The notes under the pieces were generated by a model. The model was given only the letters and a program-made list of their open reading frames with translations. It searched no databases and was not told the DNA's origin. Position numbers and translations under genes: made by a program. 64,000 bases of DNA, taken from Desulfuromonas acetexigens (GTDB taxonomy: Bacteria; Desulfobacterota; Desulfuromonadia; Desulfuromonadales; Trichloromonadaceae). The stretch spans positions 310,001 to 374,000 of the forward strand of contig NZ_FOJJ01000001.1 of NCBI RefSeq assembly GCF_900111775.1, given 5' to 3'. Shown one piece after another: positions 25,936 through 34,666 of this stretch; position 1 is the first letter of the stretch, and every line of letters starts with the position of its first letter.

Positions 25936-26565
25936 GTGAAGACTTCCCTGGCAAGACGTATCTGGGTAACTTTTTCCGCTTATATCATAGGTATTTACGC
26001 GTCATTTTTAAACCGTTTTGAGATTGTCGGCGGTGAGCATATTCCCGCCTCCGGCGGCGTTCTTCTGGCTTCGAACCATATTTCCGAATACGAAACGGTC
26101 TTCCTTCCCTGGGCGGTCATCAAGCATCATCCCCTGCAGATGCTCTGGGCGCCGGCTAAGGAAGAGCTTTTCCGCCATCCCTTCTGGAGTCGGCTCTTCC
26201 GTTCCTGGGGGGCTTTCCCGGTCAAGCGCGGGCGCGATGTGCGCGCCGGCAAGACCTTGAACGAGCTGCTGCGCACGGACAAGGTCATGCTCTTCCCCGA
26301 AGGCACCCGCCACCGGGACGGCCGACTCGGCCCCGGTAATCGCGGCGTCGGCAAGCTCATCTACGAAGTCCGGCCCCAGGTCATCCCCACCGCCCTGAGT
26401 GGGCTGAATCACTGGAAATTTCCGGGCTTCGGCCAGAAGGCGCGGGTCGTGTTCGGTCCCCCTCTCGACTTCTCCGACCTGTTCGAACTGGAGGACTGCA
26501 AGGAAACCCACGTCCTCATCGTCGAACGGGTGATGCAGGCTATCGGCCGACAGCTGGAAAGCTGA
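25936..26565 (+). CDS. 1-acyl-sn-glycerol-3-phosphate acyltransferase-like (PlsC family)
   Basis: A 209-residue membrane-associated acyltransferase of phospholipid synthesis. Motifs: SNHISEYETVF near 38-48 (motif I), FPVKRGRDVRAG (motif II), MLFPEGTRHRDGRLG (motif III) and VIPTALSG (motif IV). Motif I reads HX4E instead of the near-universal HX4D, a conservative but notable change at a catalytic position. The GTG start at 25936 sits 5 bases after GGAGGG; a longer frame with ATG at 25924 has no properly spaced site. It is followed by a bidirectional terminator. Confidence 0.88.
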   Translation: MKTSLARRIWVTFSAYIIGIYASFLNRFEIVGGEHIPASGGVLLASNHISEYETVFLPWAVIKHHPLQMLWAPAKEELFRHPFWSRLFRSWGAFPVKRGRDVRAGKTLNELLRTDKVMLFPEGTRHRDGRLGPGNRGVGKLIYEVRPQVIPTALSGLNHWKFPGFGQKARVVFGPPLDFSDLFELEDCKETHVLIVERVMQAIGRQLES

Positions 26566-26630
26566 TGGCGTCGCCAAAACTCACCACCGGCTGCGTTTCT
26601 GCAACCGGCTCGCGGCTTCGAAATTGACGT

Positions 26631-26664
26631 AAAAAAGCCCCCCGCTTTCGCGGAGGGCTTTTTT
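26631..26664. terminator. Bidirectional intrinsic terminator
   Basis: AAAAAAGCCC-C-CCGC, loop TTTC, GCGG-A-GGGCTTTTTT: two 4-bp GC blocks with one mismatch, flanked by A and T runs on both sides. It lies between the convergent acyltransferase and alpha/beta hydrolase genes. Confidence 0.92.
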
Positions 26665-26665
26665 G

Positions 26666-27499
26666 TCAGGCAACGTCTTTGAGTTCGACCCGCTTGCGGC
26701 GCTTTTGGCGGATGTCGCCGAGGAAATCAAGGAGGCAGGCGTTGAACTGTTCGGGCTGTTCAAGATTGACCAGATGCCCCGTTTCGGCAAATTCCAGACC
26801 GATTCCCAGGGGAACCCCTTTGGCCAGCTGCTCACCGTGCTCCGGGTTGACCAGGGTGTCGCGATCACCGGAAATCACCAGGGTCGGCTGGAAAAATTCG
26901 CGGATCCCTAAACTGTGATCCTTGCGGTCGCGGATCGCCTGCAAACCCCAGATCAGGCTGCGGGTATCGACCAGTTCCAGCCACTCCCGCAGGGTGGCGG
27001 CTAGTTCGGGTCGGCGCGTTCCGCCCCCCTCTCCCAGCAGCTCTGAAGACAGCACCGCCAGAACCTCCTCCCGGTTCCCCGCCGCGAGCTTATCCACGAG
27101 CTCCGAACGACGAACCTTTTCGAGGATGTCGTCTGTGCGGACGCGACTCGACACGAAGCAGGCGCCGGCGACCTTGTCGGGATGCTTCTCCAGAAGTTGC
27201 AGCAGAATCGAACCGCCCATGCCGAAACCGCAGAAGGCCGCGCGACCAATCCCCAGATAACCGAGGAGGGCAACCAGATCGGCGGCCAGATGGCCCAAGG
27301 TCCAGCCTTTGGCCGGCACCTGGCTTTCACCGAAGCCGCGGAGATCGGGAACGATCACTCGATAACCGGACCGAACCAGTTCCGCCGTCTGCGGCTGCCA
27401 CATGCGCCGGTCAAGGGGGAATCCGTGAACCAATACAACCGCCGGACCCGCGCCGAAATCGTCATAGGCCAGGGAAATTCCGTGGATGGTTGCCTGCAT
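26666..27499 (-). CDS. Alpha/beta-hydrolase fold protein with Gly at the nucleophile position
   Basis: A 277-residue alpha/beta-hydrolase. It has the oxyanion loop VLVHGFPLDRRMW (near 24-36), VIVPDLRGFGES, the Asp loop VISGDRDTLVNPEHG and the His loop FAETGHLVNLEQPEQF, all as in peroxidase/hydrolase-type members. The nucleophile elbow, normally GxSxGG, reads GFGMGG (near 95-100): the catalytic Ser is Gly (codon GGC). Asp and His of the triad remain. Either it is not a Ser hydrolase or it has lost activity and acts as a binding protein. The ATG at 27499 follows AAGGAG; the longer frame to 27640 overlaps the next gene and is rejected. Confidence 0.88.
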   Translation of the reverse strand: MQATIHGISLAYDDFGAGPAVVLVHGFPLDRRMWQPQTAELVRSGYRVIVPDLRGFGESQVPAKGWTLGHLAADLVALLGYLGIGRAAFCGFGMGGSILLQLLEKHPDKVAGACFVSSRVRTDDILEKVRRSELVDKLAAGNREEVLAVLSSELLGEGGGTRRPELAATLREWLELVDTRSLIWGLQAIRDRKDHSLGIREFFQPTLVISGDRDTLVNPEHGEQLAKGVPLGIGLEFAETGHLVNLEQPEQFNACLLDFLGDIRQKRRKRVELKDVA

Positions 27500-27566
27500 G
27501 GGCGATCTCCTTTGCATGCTATTTGATGGGGACAGGATCAAGACTAAATTCGATTGGCTCCTCCGC

Positions 27567-28151
27567 CTAGCGGCTGGTGGAGCGCTCAATGATCTGCCGA
27601 ATGATAAGTTCGGCGCCGGCTGCCAGGGCGGCAAAGCCACTGGCCAGACCGGAAAGGTTGGCTAGACGACTCAGCGCCGGAGTTGCGGTCACTTCGCCCA
27701 GGAAGTAAAGACCGAAGTAGCCAAGGAGGAGAAAGAACATCCCGCGCACTAACCGGCTGACCTTGACCGCACTTGCCAGCAACAGGCCGGAAAAAGCTCC
27801 CCAGAAGAGGAGATAGGCCGAGAGAACCACCCCTTGCGGCAGGGTACCGAGACCGGCTTCGGGCAACACCAGCAAACCGACGAGGGAGAGCCAGAAAAGG
27901 CCGAAAGAGACAAAAGTAATCGCGCCGAAGACATTCTGCTTTTGCCATTCCATCAGGCCGACGACGATCTGCGAGAGACCGCCGTACCCTACCCCCATCG
28001 CCAGGATCACCGGCGCGACGGGAAAGAGGCCGGCGGAAAAAAGATTGACGAGGATGGCGCAGAGACCGAAACCGAAAAGGCCGGAAGAGGTGATGTTGGA
28101 CTCGGTGACGGAAATCAGATCGGTACGACTGAGATGGGATGTATTGAGCAT
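27567..28151 (-). CDS. GPR1/FUN34/YaaH (SatP) family acetate-type transporter
   Basis: A 194-residue inner-membrane protein with six hydrophobic helices. GLFGFGLCAILVNLFSAG at the start, and GLMEWQKQNVFGAITFVSFGLFWLSL with the family's FG-FW pattern, place it with the acetate/succinate transporters such as E. coli SatP. It may move acetate, a common electron donor in this group. The ATG at 28151 has GGAGG 5 bases upstream. Upstream is a 447-base AT-rich gap. Confidence 0.87.
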   Translation of the reverse strand: MLNTSHLSRTDLISVTESNITSSGLFGFGLCAILVNLFSAGLFPVAPVILAMGVGYGGLSQIVVGLMEWQKQNVFGAITFVSFGLFWLSLVGLLVLPEAGLGTLPQGVVLSAYLLFWGAFSGLLLASAVKVSRLVRGMFFLLLGYFGLYFLGEVTATPALSRLANLSGLASGFAALAAGAELIIRQIIERSTSR

Positions 28152-28598
28152 GGGGACCTCCAAGGGGCGGACGAATATGATTGGCTGTCTGTCGTCTTTT
28201 TTAAGAGCAATTCGTATACCATTGTTTTAGTTATTTTCTAATTTTTTTATTTCTTAGTATTATCGGGATATTACAAACGGCAAAAACCATAAAAGAGAGA
28301 TTTTACAGACGAATGGATTTTGCACGAATGCGAACCAGATAACGCAAAACACACCCTATCGGCTCCCAGGAGTCTCTGAATAAAACGGAAAAATAACTTT
28401 TCCATAAAGATGACGGTTACTTGCAAGTGCCTTTGGGCTTTCTCTCAAAAAAATCAAAACAGCTTTATATATTTTGCATTTATGCGAAAGTGTTCCACCG
28501 GCAAAAGGATTGCGCGAAGCGGTCGTTCACGTATAATGCGCCACCATTTGATGCTTTCCAAAAGACATCATGCTTTAAGCAAAGAAAGGAATACGCCG
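28152..28598. other. AT-rich intergenic region without a gene
   Basis: 447 bases between the divergent transporter and yhbY genes, much more AT-rich than its surroundings. No plausible protein-coding frame is supported. It contains the yhbY promoter (28510-28537), and on the minus strand a possible weak TATACG -10 box for the transporter. No clear hairpin or riboswitch pattern was recognised. Confidence 0.7.
28510..28537 (+). promoter_or_regulatory. Probable promoter for yhbY
   Basis: TTGCGC (28510-28515) and consensus TATAAT (28532-28537) with a 16-base spacer, 61 bases before the yhbY ATG. Confidence 0.6.
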
Positions 28599-28892
28599 AT
28601 GACAAAACTGACCGGCAAGCAAGGACGTTTCCTCAAGGGCCTGGGTCATCACCTCAATCCGGTGGTGATGGTCGGCAAGGAAGAAGTCACTCCCGCCCTT
28701 TTGACTTCCCTGGACGAAGCCCTGACGGTGCATGAATTGATTAAGGTAAGGGTTCAGGAGGGGTGTGTGATGGACCGCAAGGAGGTTGCGGCCCTGCTGG
28801 CGAAAGAGAGTGGCGCGGCGGTGGTGCAGGTTCTTGGACGAACAATCCTGCTTTATCGCCCAGCGGAAGAACGGAAGATCGAACTTCCTTGA
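28599..28892 (+). CDS. yhbY: YhbY family RNA-binding protein (CRM domain)
   Basis: A 97-residue single CRM domain that associates with pre-50S ribosomal subunits. It starts MTKLTGKQGRFLKGLGH and has VMVGKEEVTPALLTSLDEAL, HELIKVRVQEG (the GxxG-like loop region) and VVQVLGRTILLYRP at the end. The length equals E. coli YhbY. The ATG at 28599 follows AAAGGA; upstream in-frame codons belong to the AT-rich leader and are not coding. Confidence 0.94.
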   Translation: MTKLTGKQGRFLKGLGHHLNPVVMVGKEEVTPALLTSLDEALTVHELIKVRVQEGCVMDRKEVAALLAKESGAAVVQVLGRTILLYRPAEERKIELP

Positions 28893-28986
28893 TTGCACAA
28901 GGGGACAGAGGATAAACCGAAAAAACCTTCGTGAAAACGCTGGAGGAGCAGGCCTCGGTGCCAGCCCTCGTCCTAGGAAGAAATGA

Positions 28987-29014
28987 GTCGGGCAGCCACG
29001 GTCGGCTGCCCGAC
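28987..29014. terminator. Probable hairpin terminator
   Basis: Perfect 11-bp inverted repeat GTCGGGCAGCC / GGCTGCCCGAC with a 6-base loop. It lies 20 bases beyond the GGDEF-EAL stop on the minus strand. Only a weak T-rich tail follows (CATTTCTTCC), so it may be an imperfect terminator or an mRNA-stabilising hairpin. Confidence 0.55.
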
Positions 29015-29033
29015 GATGTGTTTATTCAGCGGC

Positions 29034-31082
29034 CTAAACGTTTGCCGCCACTTCGCAGTCCGCCGCGCTGCGTTCCACCAGCATCTCGCGGATGCGTTCT
29101 GCCGGTACCGGGCGACTCATCAGAAATCCTTGATAGCGGTCGCAGTTCTGGTCACGCAAGAACTGACGCTGCGCCTCCGTCTCTACCCCTTCGGCCACCA
29201 CCTCGAGACTCAACGTATGGGCCAGGGCGATGACCGCGCTGACGATGGAGGTGTCGTCTGAATCCTCGCCGATATCCTTGACGAAAGAACGGTCGATTTT
29301 CAGGGCGTGCAGCGGGAAGCGCTTGAGGTAGTTGAGGGAAGAATAGCCGGTACCGAAATCGTCGATGGAGATCTTCACCCCCAGAGACATCAGCCGCACC
29401 AGCTGATCGACGGTCGTTTCCATATTCTGCATGAGAATGCTCTCGGTGATTTCCAGTTCGAGGCATTCCGGATCGATCCCCGTCTCCTGCAGAATGCCCG
29501 CGACCACATCGGGGAGATCCTGCTGATGAAACTGGCGGGCGGAAAGATTCACGGCCACGCGGATCGGTGCCAGTCCGGCATGCTGCCAGGCCATGCACTG
29601 TTCGCAGGCGGTGCGCAACACCCAGCTGCCGATCGGCACGATCAGCCCCGTTTCCTCCGCCATGGGGATGAAATCTCCCGGGGGAATCATTCCCCGTTTG
29701 GGATGATTCCAACGCAGTAGCGCCTCGACCCCGTTAATCCGCTCCGAATCCATAAAATACTGCGGCTGGTAGTAAAGAACCAGTTCCTGCCTCTCCAGCG
29801 CTTTGCGCAGATCGTTCTCCAGACCCAAGCGGGTAATGGAAACATCGCTCATCTCCACTGCGAAGAATTGATAGTTGTTGCGTCCCATCTCCTTGGCGCG
29901 GTTCATGGCGGTATCGGCATTTTTCAGCAAGGTATCGACATCGTCGCCATCCTCAGGAGAAATGGCGATGCCGATGCTGGAAGCGACATGCAGGTCGTGC
30001 CCCTGGATCTTGAAGGGCGGGCGGAGGGAGTCGAGCACCTTGACCGCGATCTTGGCGGCATCTTGCTTGTTCGTGAGCCCCTGCAGCAGAATCATGAATT
30101 CGTCGCCGCCGAGACGGGCGATCAGGTCGCCATGACGGAGGCTGCGGGTCAGGCGGGTGGCGACCGCCTTGAGCAGTAGATCGCCGATGGCATGACCGAG
30201 GCTGTCGTTGATATTCTTGAAACGGTCCAGGTCAAGGAAAAGAACCGCACGAATCTCCGAGTGCTTCCGGGCCTGGACGAGAATCGGCGCCAACTGCTCG
30301 GCAAACATGCGCCGGTTGGGCAGTCCGGTGAGGGAATCATAGAGGGAGAGATAATCGACGGCTTCGCGGCTGAGCATCCCTTCCAGAGCGGCCGCCGCCC
30401 GCACAGCGAAGAGCTCCAACATGGCTTCGGCCAGGCGCTGTTTCTGGAGAGGTCCCTTGCCGGTCACCGCCATCACCCCATGCACCTTGCCGGAACAGTC
30501 GGTCAGGGCGATGCCGACGTAGCTGTCCACATCCAACTGCTCGGCGAGATGATCCATGGGGAAAAACTGCCGAAGCTGATCGACAACCAGCTCGCGCCCC
30601 TGCTTGACGGCGATACCGCAGGGAGTCCCTTCGAGTTCGAATTCAAAATTTTCCAGTAGCTGGCCATGGCCGAAGGCCGCGACCGTGCGCACTCGCCGTT
30701 CGCTTTCATCGCTGAAACGAGCGACGAAAGCATAATCAGCACCGGCTATTTCACTCAGACTGCGAACCAGCGTGGCAAAAAAGTCGCTGCCGCGAGCCGA
30801 ACCGACATCCCGGATCATGCGGTAGAACTCATCCTGCTGGGCGTTGAGCGCGCGGAAAAAGCGGCCGACAAACCAAGCCAGGGCGAAGCTACTGAGAATG
30901 ACCAGAAGAATGTCGAAGACGATTTCCAGGCGGGCCTGCTGCGTCGAATCCTCGTAGAAAAAACGGGGCAAATAGTTTGAGCTTAAAATCCAGAGGATCC
31001 CCAATCCGACATAGACCGCAACGATCCGCCGGATCAGCCCGGGGCTTCCATAAGGACGTAAGCGGCTAAGGGTAAACTTCAT
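29034..31082 (-). CDS. Membrane-bound GAF-GGDEF-EAL cyclic-di-GMP protein
   Basis: A 682-residue bifunctional-type c-di-GMP protein. Two transmembrane helices lie near 16-40 and 52-78 with a short periplasmic loop, followed by a GAF-like sensor (about 95-245), GGDEF (about 250-415) and EAL (about 425-670). The cyclase site RLGGDEF is intact and the inhibitory I-site RHGD lies five residues before it. The phosphodiesterase site is also intact: [27 protein letters not shown] and AEGVET. Both activities look possible, so the net direction cannot be read. The ATG at 31082 follows GGGGGT; the frame to 31115 has no better site. Confidence 0.95.
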   Translation of the reverse strand: MKFTLSRLRPYGSPGLIRRIVAVYVGLGILWILSSNYLPRFFYEDSTQQARLEIVFDILLVILSSFALAWFVGRFFRALNAQQDEFYRMIRDVGSARGSDFFATLVRSLSEIAGADYAFVARFSDESERRVRTVAAFGHGQLLENFEFELEGTPCGIAVKQGRELVVDQLRQFFPMDHLAEQLDVDSYVGIALTDCSGKVHGVMAVTGKGPLQKQRLAEAMLELFAVRAAAALEGMLSREAVDYLSLYDSLTGLPNRRMFAEQLAPILVQARKHSEIRAVLFLDLDRFKNINDSLGHAIGDLLLKAVATRLTRSLRHGDLIARLGGDEFMILLQGLTNKQDAAKIAVKVLDSLRPPFKIQGHDLHVASSIGIAISPEDGDDVDTLLKNADTAMNRAKEMGRNNYQFFAVEMSDVSITRLGLENDLRKALERQELVLYYQPQYFMDSERINGVEALLRWNHPKRGMIPPGDFIPMAEETGLIVPIGSWVLRTACEQCMAWQHAGLAPIRVAVNLSARQFHQQDLPDVVAGILQETGIDPECLELEITESILMQNMETTVDQLVRLMSLGVKISIDDFGTGYSSLNYLKRFPLHALKIDRSFVKDIGEDSDDTSIVSAVIALAHTLSLEVVAEGVETEAQRQFLRDQNCDRYQGFLMSRPVPAERIREMLVERSAADCEVAANV

Positions 31083-31264
31083 CGAACCCCCAAAAGGCGA
31101 TAAGGATTCCGCCAAATGACTGAACCGGATGTCTCTCTCCGGTTGAAATCCATTTCTGCCATCCCTATCTAAGTTCTAACCAAATGAAAATACAGTCTTT
31201 CCCGGAACTTTATTTGATCACGGGTAAACGTTTTTAATCACTTGCAATTAACACGCCAGCAGGA

Positions 31265-32398
31265 TTAAGCCCGCTCGTAGGGTTCATGGAAACGAATATA
31301 TTCATCCATGGCGAAGCGGTCAGTCATACCGGCGACATAGTCACAGATGGAACGCTCCATACCGTGCTGGGGAAATTTGTCCTGGATTTCGTAGGGAAGC
31401 AGGGTCGGATGGCGGCGGTAGTTCTCGAAAAGGGACTCAAGGATGCGTTCGGCCTTGACCCGCATCCGTTCTACCTTGTAATGGCGATAGAGTTTGTTGC
31501 GCAGAAAGATCTTCAATTCGTTGTTTTTCAGGCGGATTTCGTCACTCAACCGGACCAGCCGACGGGGCTGGCGGCGAACTTCCTCCTGGGTCGTGATGCC
31601 CGCATGGCGCAGACCGTCTTCGGTCGTTCGCACCAGATCGTCGATCAACACGCCGATGAGATGGCTGATCGTCTGGTGAATATGCCGCTGGCGATCGAGC
31701 CCGGGAAACTTCCCCTCTACCCTCCGCCAGGTATCCCGCCACAGGGAAAGGGTGTCCAAATCCTCCAGCCCGATGTACCCCGCCTTCAGCCCGTCGTCGA
31801 TGTCGTGGTTGTTGTAGGCGATTTCGTCGGCGAGATCGATGATTTGCGCTTCCAGGGTCGGGCGCAGTTTGGGATCGTATTCGGCGACGGATGCATCGGC
31901 CGCCTGGTCGTAGTCGGTGGAATGCTTGATGATCCCCTCGCGGGTTTCCCAGCAGAGATTGAGGCCGGTGAAGCCGGGATAGCGTTCTTCGAGAATTTCC
32001 ACCACCCGCAGCGATTGCTGATTGTGCTCGAAGCCACCGAAATCGGCCATCAGACGGTTCAACACCTGCTCACCGGTGTGACCAAAGGGGGTATGACCGA
32101 GGTCGTGGGCCAGAGAGAGGGCCTCGACCAGATCCTCGTTGAGACGCAGTTGTCGGGCGATGCCCCGGCCGATCTGCGCCACTTCCAGGGAGTGGGTCAG
32201 GCGCGTGCGGTAGTAATCCCCCTCGTGATTGACGAAGACCTGGGTTTTGTATTCGAGACGACGGAAGGCGGCGCAATGGATGATGCGGTCCCGGTCCCGC
32301 TCGAAGGGCGGGCGATCGTCCTTGAACGGTTCGGAATGACGGCGGCCGCGGCTCTGGGACGCGCGGGCGGCATAGGGGGCGAGATCGGGGCGTTCCAT
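31265..32398 (-). CDS. dgt: dGTP triphosphohydrolase (dGTPase) family protein
   Basis: A 377-residue HD-domain hydrolase that removes triphosphate from deoxynucleotides. It has RDRDRIIHCAAFRRLEYKTQVF at the start, then RLTHSLEVAQIG and HDLGHTPFGHTGE, which supply the metal-binding H...HD set, and DEIAYNNHDIDDG with the last Asp. This is the shorter dGTPase-like class (about 380 residues) that includes regulators with dNTP preferences other than dGTP. The ATG at 32398 follows GAGGAG; the longer frame to 32458 has no site. Confidence 0.93.
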   Translation of the reverse strand: MERPDLAPYAARASQSRGRRHSEPFKDDRPPFERDRDRIIHCAAFRRLEYKTQVFVNHEGDYYRTRLTHSLEVAQIGRGIARQLRLNEDLVEALSLAHDLGHTPFGHTGEQVLNRLMADFGGFEHNQQSLRVVEILEERYPGFTGLNLCWETREGIIKHSTDYDQAADASVAEYDPKLRPTLEAQIIDLADEIAYNNHDIDDGLKAGYIGLEDLDTLSLWRDTWRRVEGKFPGLDRQRHIHQTISHLIGVLIDDLVRTTEDGLRHAGITTQEEVRRQPRRLVRLSDEIRLKNNELKIFLRNKLYRHYKVERMRVKAERILESLFENYRRHPTLLPYEIQDKFPQHGMERSICDYVAGMTDRFAMDEYIRFHEPYERA

Positions 32399-32479
32399 GG
32401 CCGGCTCCTCTGAATATTCAAAAAATGGCATTAAACACTTTTTACCCCCATCCGTCAAGGCACAAAGACGGCTAAGTTC

Positions 32480-32508
32480 TTGACCTTGCTGGGGGATCGT
32501 GCTAGTTT
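32480..32508 (+). promoter_or_regulatory. Probable promoter for rsmD-coaD
   Basis: TTGACC (32480-32485) and TAGTTT (32503-32508) with a 17-base spacer, 53 bases before the rsmD ATG and divergent from dgt. Confidence 0.5.
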
Positions 32509-32560
32509 TTCCCGAAACTTACGAGATTTAAACGGATTAATCACAGGGACGGATCTGCGC

Positions 32561-33130
32561 ATGCGCATCATCAGCGGGACGGCGAAAGGAAAACGCCTGA
32601 CGACCTTTGCCGGCGAGGCCATCCGTCCGACTCCCGACAAGGTGCGCGGCGCCATCTTCAGTATGCTCTACAGCCGCCTCGGCCCCCTGGAAGGGATGAA
32701 GGTCCTCGACCTCTTCGCCGGCACTGGCGCCCTCGCCATCGAGGCCCTGAGCCGGGGAGCTGCCCACGCCTGGCTGGTCGATGCCGGTCGCGACGCCGGC
32801 CAGGTCATCCCCATCAACCTCAGCGCCTGCAACGTGGAAAATCGGGGTACCCTGGTCCGCGCCGAGGCTGCTCGCGCCCTGAATCTTCTCGAAAAAGACA
32901 AGCCCTTCGACCTGATCTTTCTCGACCCCCCCTACGGCCGCGATCTGCTGCCGAATCTGCTGCGCACCCTCGCCACCGGTCGTTTTCTCGCCCGAAACGG
33001 CGTACTTTGCGCCGAAACGGGCAAAAACGAAATTCTTCCCGATACTTTCGAGCCTCTGGTGCGGGTCGATGAGCGCGCCTACGGCATCACCCGCATCCAC
33101 CTTTACCGCTATCCGGAATCTGAGGAATAA
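32561..33130 (+). CDS. rsmD: 16S rRNA (guanine-966-N2)-methyltransferase
   Basis: A 189-residue SAM-dependent methyltransferase. It starts MRIISGTAKGKRL, then RPTPDKVRGAIFSML, the SAM-binding loop LDLFAGTGALAIEAL (near 46-60) and the catalytic DLIFLDPPYG (the N/DPPY motif near 125). RsmD methylates G966 of 16S rRNA. The ATG at 32561 is preferred over an upstream start at 32480, which lies within the promoter. coaD follows 4 bases later, a common bacterial gene order. Confidence 0.95.
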   Translation: MRIISGTAKGKRLTTFAGEAIRPTPDKVRGAIFSMLYSRLGPLEGMKVLDLFAGTGALAIEALSRGAAHAWLVDAGRDAGQVIPINLSACNVENRGTLVRAEAARALNLLEKDKPFDLIFLDPPYGRDLLPNLLRTLATGRFLARNGVLCAETGKNEILPDTFEPLVRVDERAYGITRIHLYRYPESEE

Positions 33131-33134
33131 CCGC

Positions 33135-33620
33135 ATGCGCGAACATATCGCCGTCTATCCCGGCTCCTTCGACCCCATCACCAACGGTCATATCGACATC
33201 ATTCATCGCGGCCTGGAAGTCTTCGACACGCTGATCGTCGCGGTCGCCCGCAATTCGGAAAAGAATGCCCTCTTCACCATCGACGAACGGGTGGAGATGA
33301 TCCGCGAAGCCCTCGGCGACAACCCCCGACTGAAAGTTGACTCCTTTCAGGGCCTGCTCATCGATTACGTCGCCCGTAAAGGGGCGCGGGTCATCCTGCG
33401 CGGCCTGCGGGCGGTCTCCGACTTTGAATACGAATTCCAGATCGCCCAGATGAACCATTCGGTCAACGACCAGATTGACACCCTCTTCATGATGACCTCG
33501 GTTCCCTACGGTTACCTGAGTTCCTCCATCGTCAAGGAAATGGCCAACCACAATGGTCCCATCGACCCCTTCGTCCCCCCGGCGGTCAAGCTGGCGCTCG
33601 ACCGCAAGCACGGACGCTAG
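33135..33620 (+). CDS. coaD: Phosphopantetheine adenylyltransferase
   Basis: A 161-residue enzyme of coenzyme A synthesis that joins ATP and 4'-phosphopantetheine. The nucleotidyltransferase motif GSFDPITNGH (near 10-19) and the C-terminal site YLSSSIVKEM (ISSS-type motif) are both present, with RGLRAVSDFEYEFQ between. Length is typical of bacterial PPAT. The start at 33135 lies 4 bases after rsmD. Confidence 0.96.
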   Translation: MREHIAVYPGSFDPITNGHIDIIHRGLEVFDTLIVAVARNSEKNALFTIDERVEMIREALGDNPRLKVDSFQGLLIDYVARKGARVILRGLRAVSDFEYEFQIAQMNHSVNDQIDTLFMMTSVPYGYLSSSIVKEMANHNGPIDPFVPPAVKLALDRKHGR

Positions 33621-33638
33621 GCGAAAAAGGAGAACGGC

Positions 33639-33836
33639 ATGATCACCAAAGATATGATTATTGAAGAGGTGATGCGGCAGCACCCGGAAACAATCGCTGT
33701 TTTTAAAAGCTTCGGGCTCGACTGCAACGAATGTCAGATTGCCGCTTTCGAGGAGGTGGGACATGGGGCGGGAGTGCATGCGGTCGATGTCGAGGCCCTG
33801 CTGACCGAACTGAACCGGGCCATCGGCGCCGCCTGA
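33639..33836 (+). CDS. DUF1858 domain protein
   Basis: A 65-residue protein that is a single DUF1858 domain: MITKDMIIEEVMRQHPETIAVFKSFGLDCNEC, then AAFEEVGHGAGVHAVDVEALL. It has the conserved Cys-x-x-Cys near 29-32. The domain is also found at the N-terminus of ScdA-like iron-sulfur repair proteins and next to hybrid-cluster proteins, and may bind a metal or cluster. It follows coaD by 18 bases and starts behind AAGGAG. Confidence 0.88.
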   Translation: MITKDMIIEEVMRQHPETIAVFKSFGLDCNECQIAAFEEVGHGAGVHAVDVEALLTELNRAIGAA

Positions 33837-33849
33837 ATCAGTATCGTTT

Positions 33850-33889
33850 CACCACAGAACACCGAGATCACAGAGAAAAAACGGAGAGT
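33850..33889. repeat. Short CACAGAG-type intergenic repeat
   Basis: ACCACAGAACACCGAG and ATCACAGAG, then AAAACGGAGAG: a degenerate ACCGAGA/CACAGAGA array of the type scattered between genes in many bacterial genomes. Family membership is recalled, not tested. Confidence 0.4.
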
Positions 33890-33930
33890 AAAGACCTAAG
33901 CCGGCAGGGTGGATGTCTCTGCACTCTTCT

Positions 33931-34653
33931 TCAATAGTCTTCCATCGTTTCCAACTGGTCGACCAGGCGTTCCAGGGCCGCGACCACCAGTCCTTCGAGC
34001 CGTGCCCCCTTCTCCGCGCTCGCCTTGCCCGGGTCGCCCCAGACTCCGCCGGGCCAGCAGCGGCGTTTGTTCCGCACCAGAATTCCGGCGGGGAAATCGG
34101 GAAACTCCCGCGCCGCCGTCCCCTTGACCAACTGCGGATGGCTGTGCAGAATCCGCGACGTTTCGATCTCCCCCGCGTGCGAATCCCCTTCCGTCTCGAT
34201 CAACCCCCTCCCCTCCTTTGCCGCCAGCATGTACTCGGTCAGAACCGCGATCCGGCAGTCGGCGAAACGGACCAGCAACTCCTCGCCGACATCGATCAGC
34301 GCCGACAGATGGGTGCCGCCGGCATGGCCGGTGAGCAGCACGAAGGTACGCAAACCCTGCCCGTAGAGGGAAGAGACGATATCGAAAGCCAGGGCTTTGA
34401 GGGTTTCGGTGCGAATAGAAATGGTACCGGGATGGCAGGAAGTCGACCGGCAGACGCCGTAAGGAATCGGCGGAGCGATGAAGATCGGCCGCCGCGCCGC
34501 CAGCTTGCGCCCGACCTCGGTCGCGTGCAGGGTATCGGTCGACAAAGGCAGATGGGGACCGTGCTCCTCGGTGGCGCCGAAGGGAATGAGGACGGTGCGG
34601 GTCTTTTCCAGCCCGGCGACGAACTCGGGCATGGTCAGCTCTTCTATAATCAT
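33931..34653 (-). CDS. Creatininase family protein
   Basis: A 240-residue metal-dependent amidohydrolase fold. It has PFGATEEHGPHLPLSTDT (near 24-41), GHAGGTH (the GH-G-N/T-H site) and DSHAGEIETS, which supply the usual Glu, His, Asp, His and Glu metal ligands. Members include creatininase, mycofactocin peptidase MftE and the archaeal formamide hydrolase ArfB, so the substrate cannot be read from the family. It starts 13 bases after queE and is probably the last gene of the yacG-queD-queE operon, which hints at a deazapurine or pterin-related substrate (inference). Confidence 0.87.
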   Translation of the reverse strand: MIIEELTMPEFVAGLEKTRTVLIPFGATEEHGPHLPLSTDTLHATEVGRKLAARRPIFIAPPIPYGVCRSTSCHPGTISIRTETLKALAFDIVSSLYGQGLRTFVLLTGHAGGTHLSALIDVGEELLVRFADCRIAVLTEYMLAAKEGRGLIETEGDSHAGEIETSRILHSHPQLVKGTAAREFPDFPAGILVRNKRRCWPGGVWGDPGKASAEKGARLEGLVVAALERLVDQLETMEDY

Positions 34654-34666
34654 TCTTTTTCCTCCC

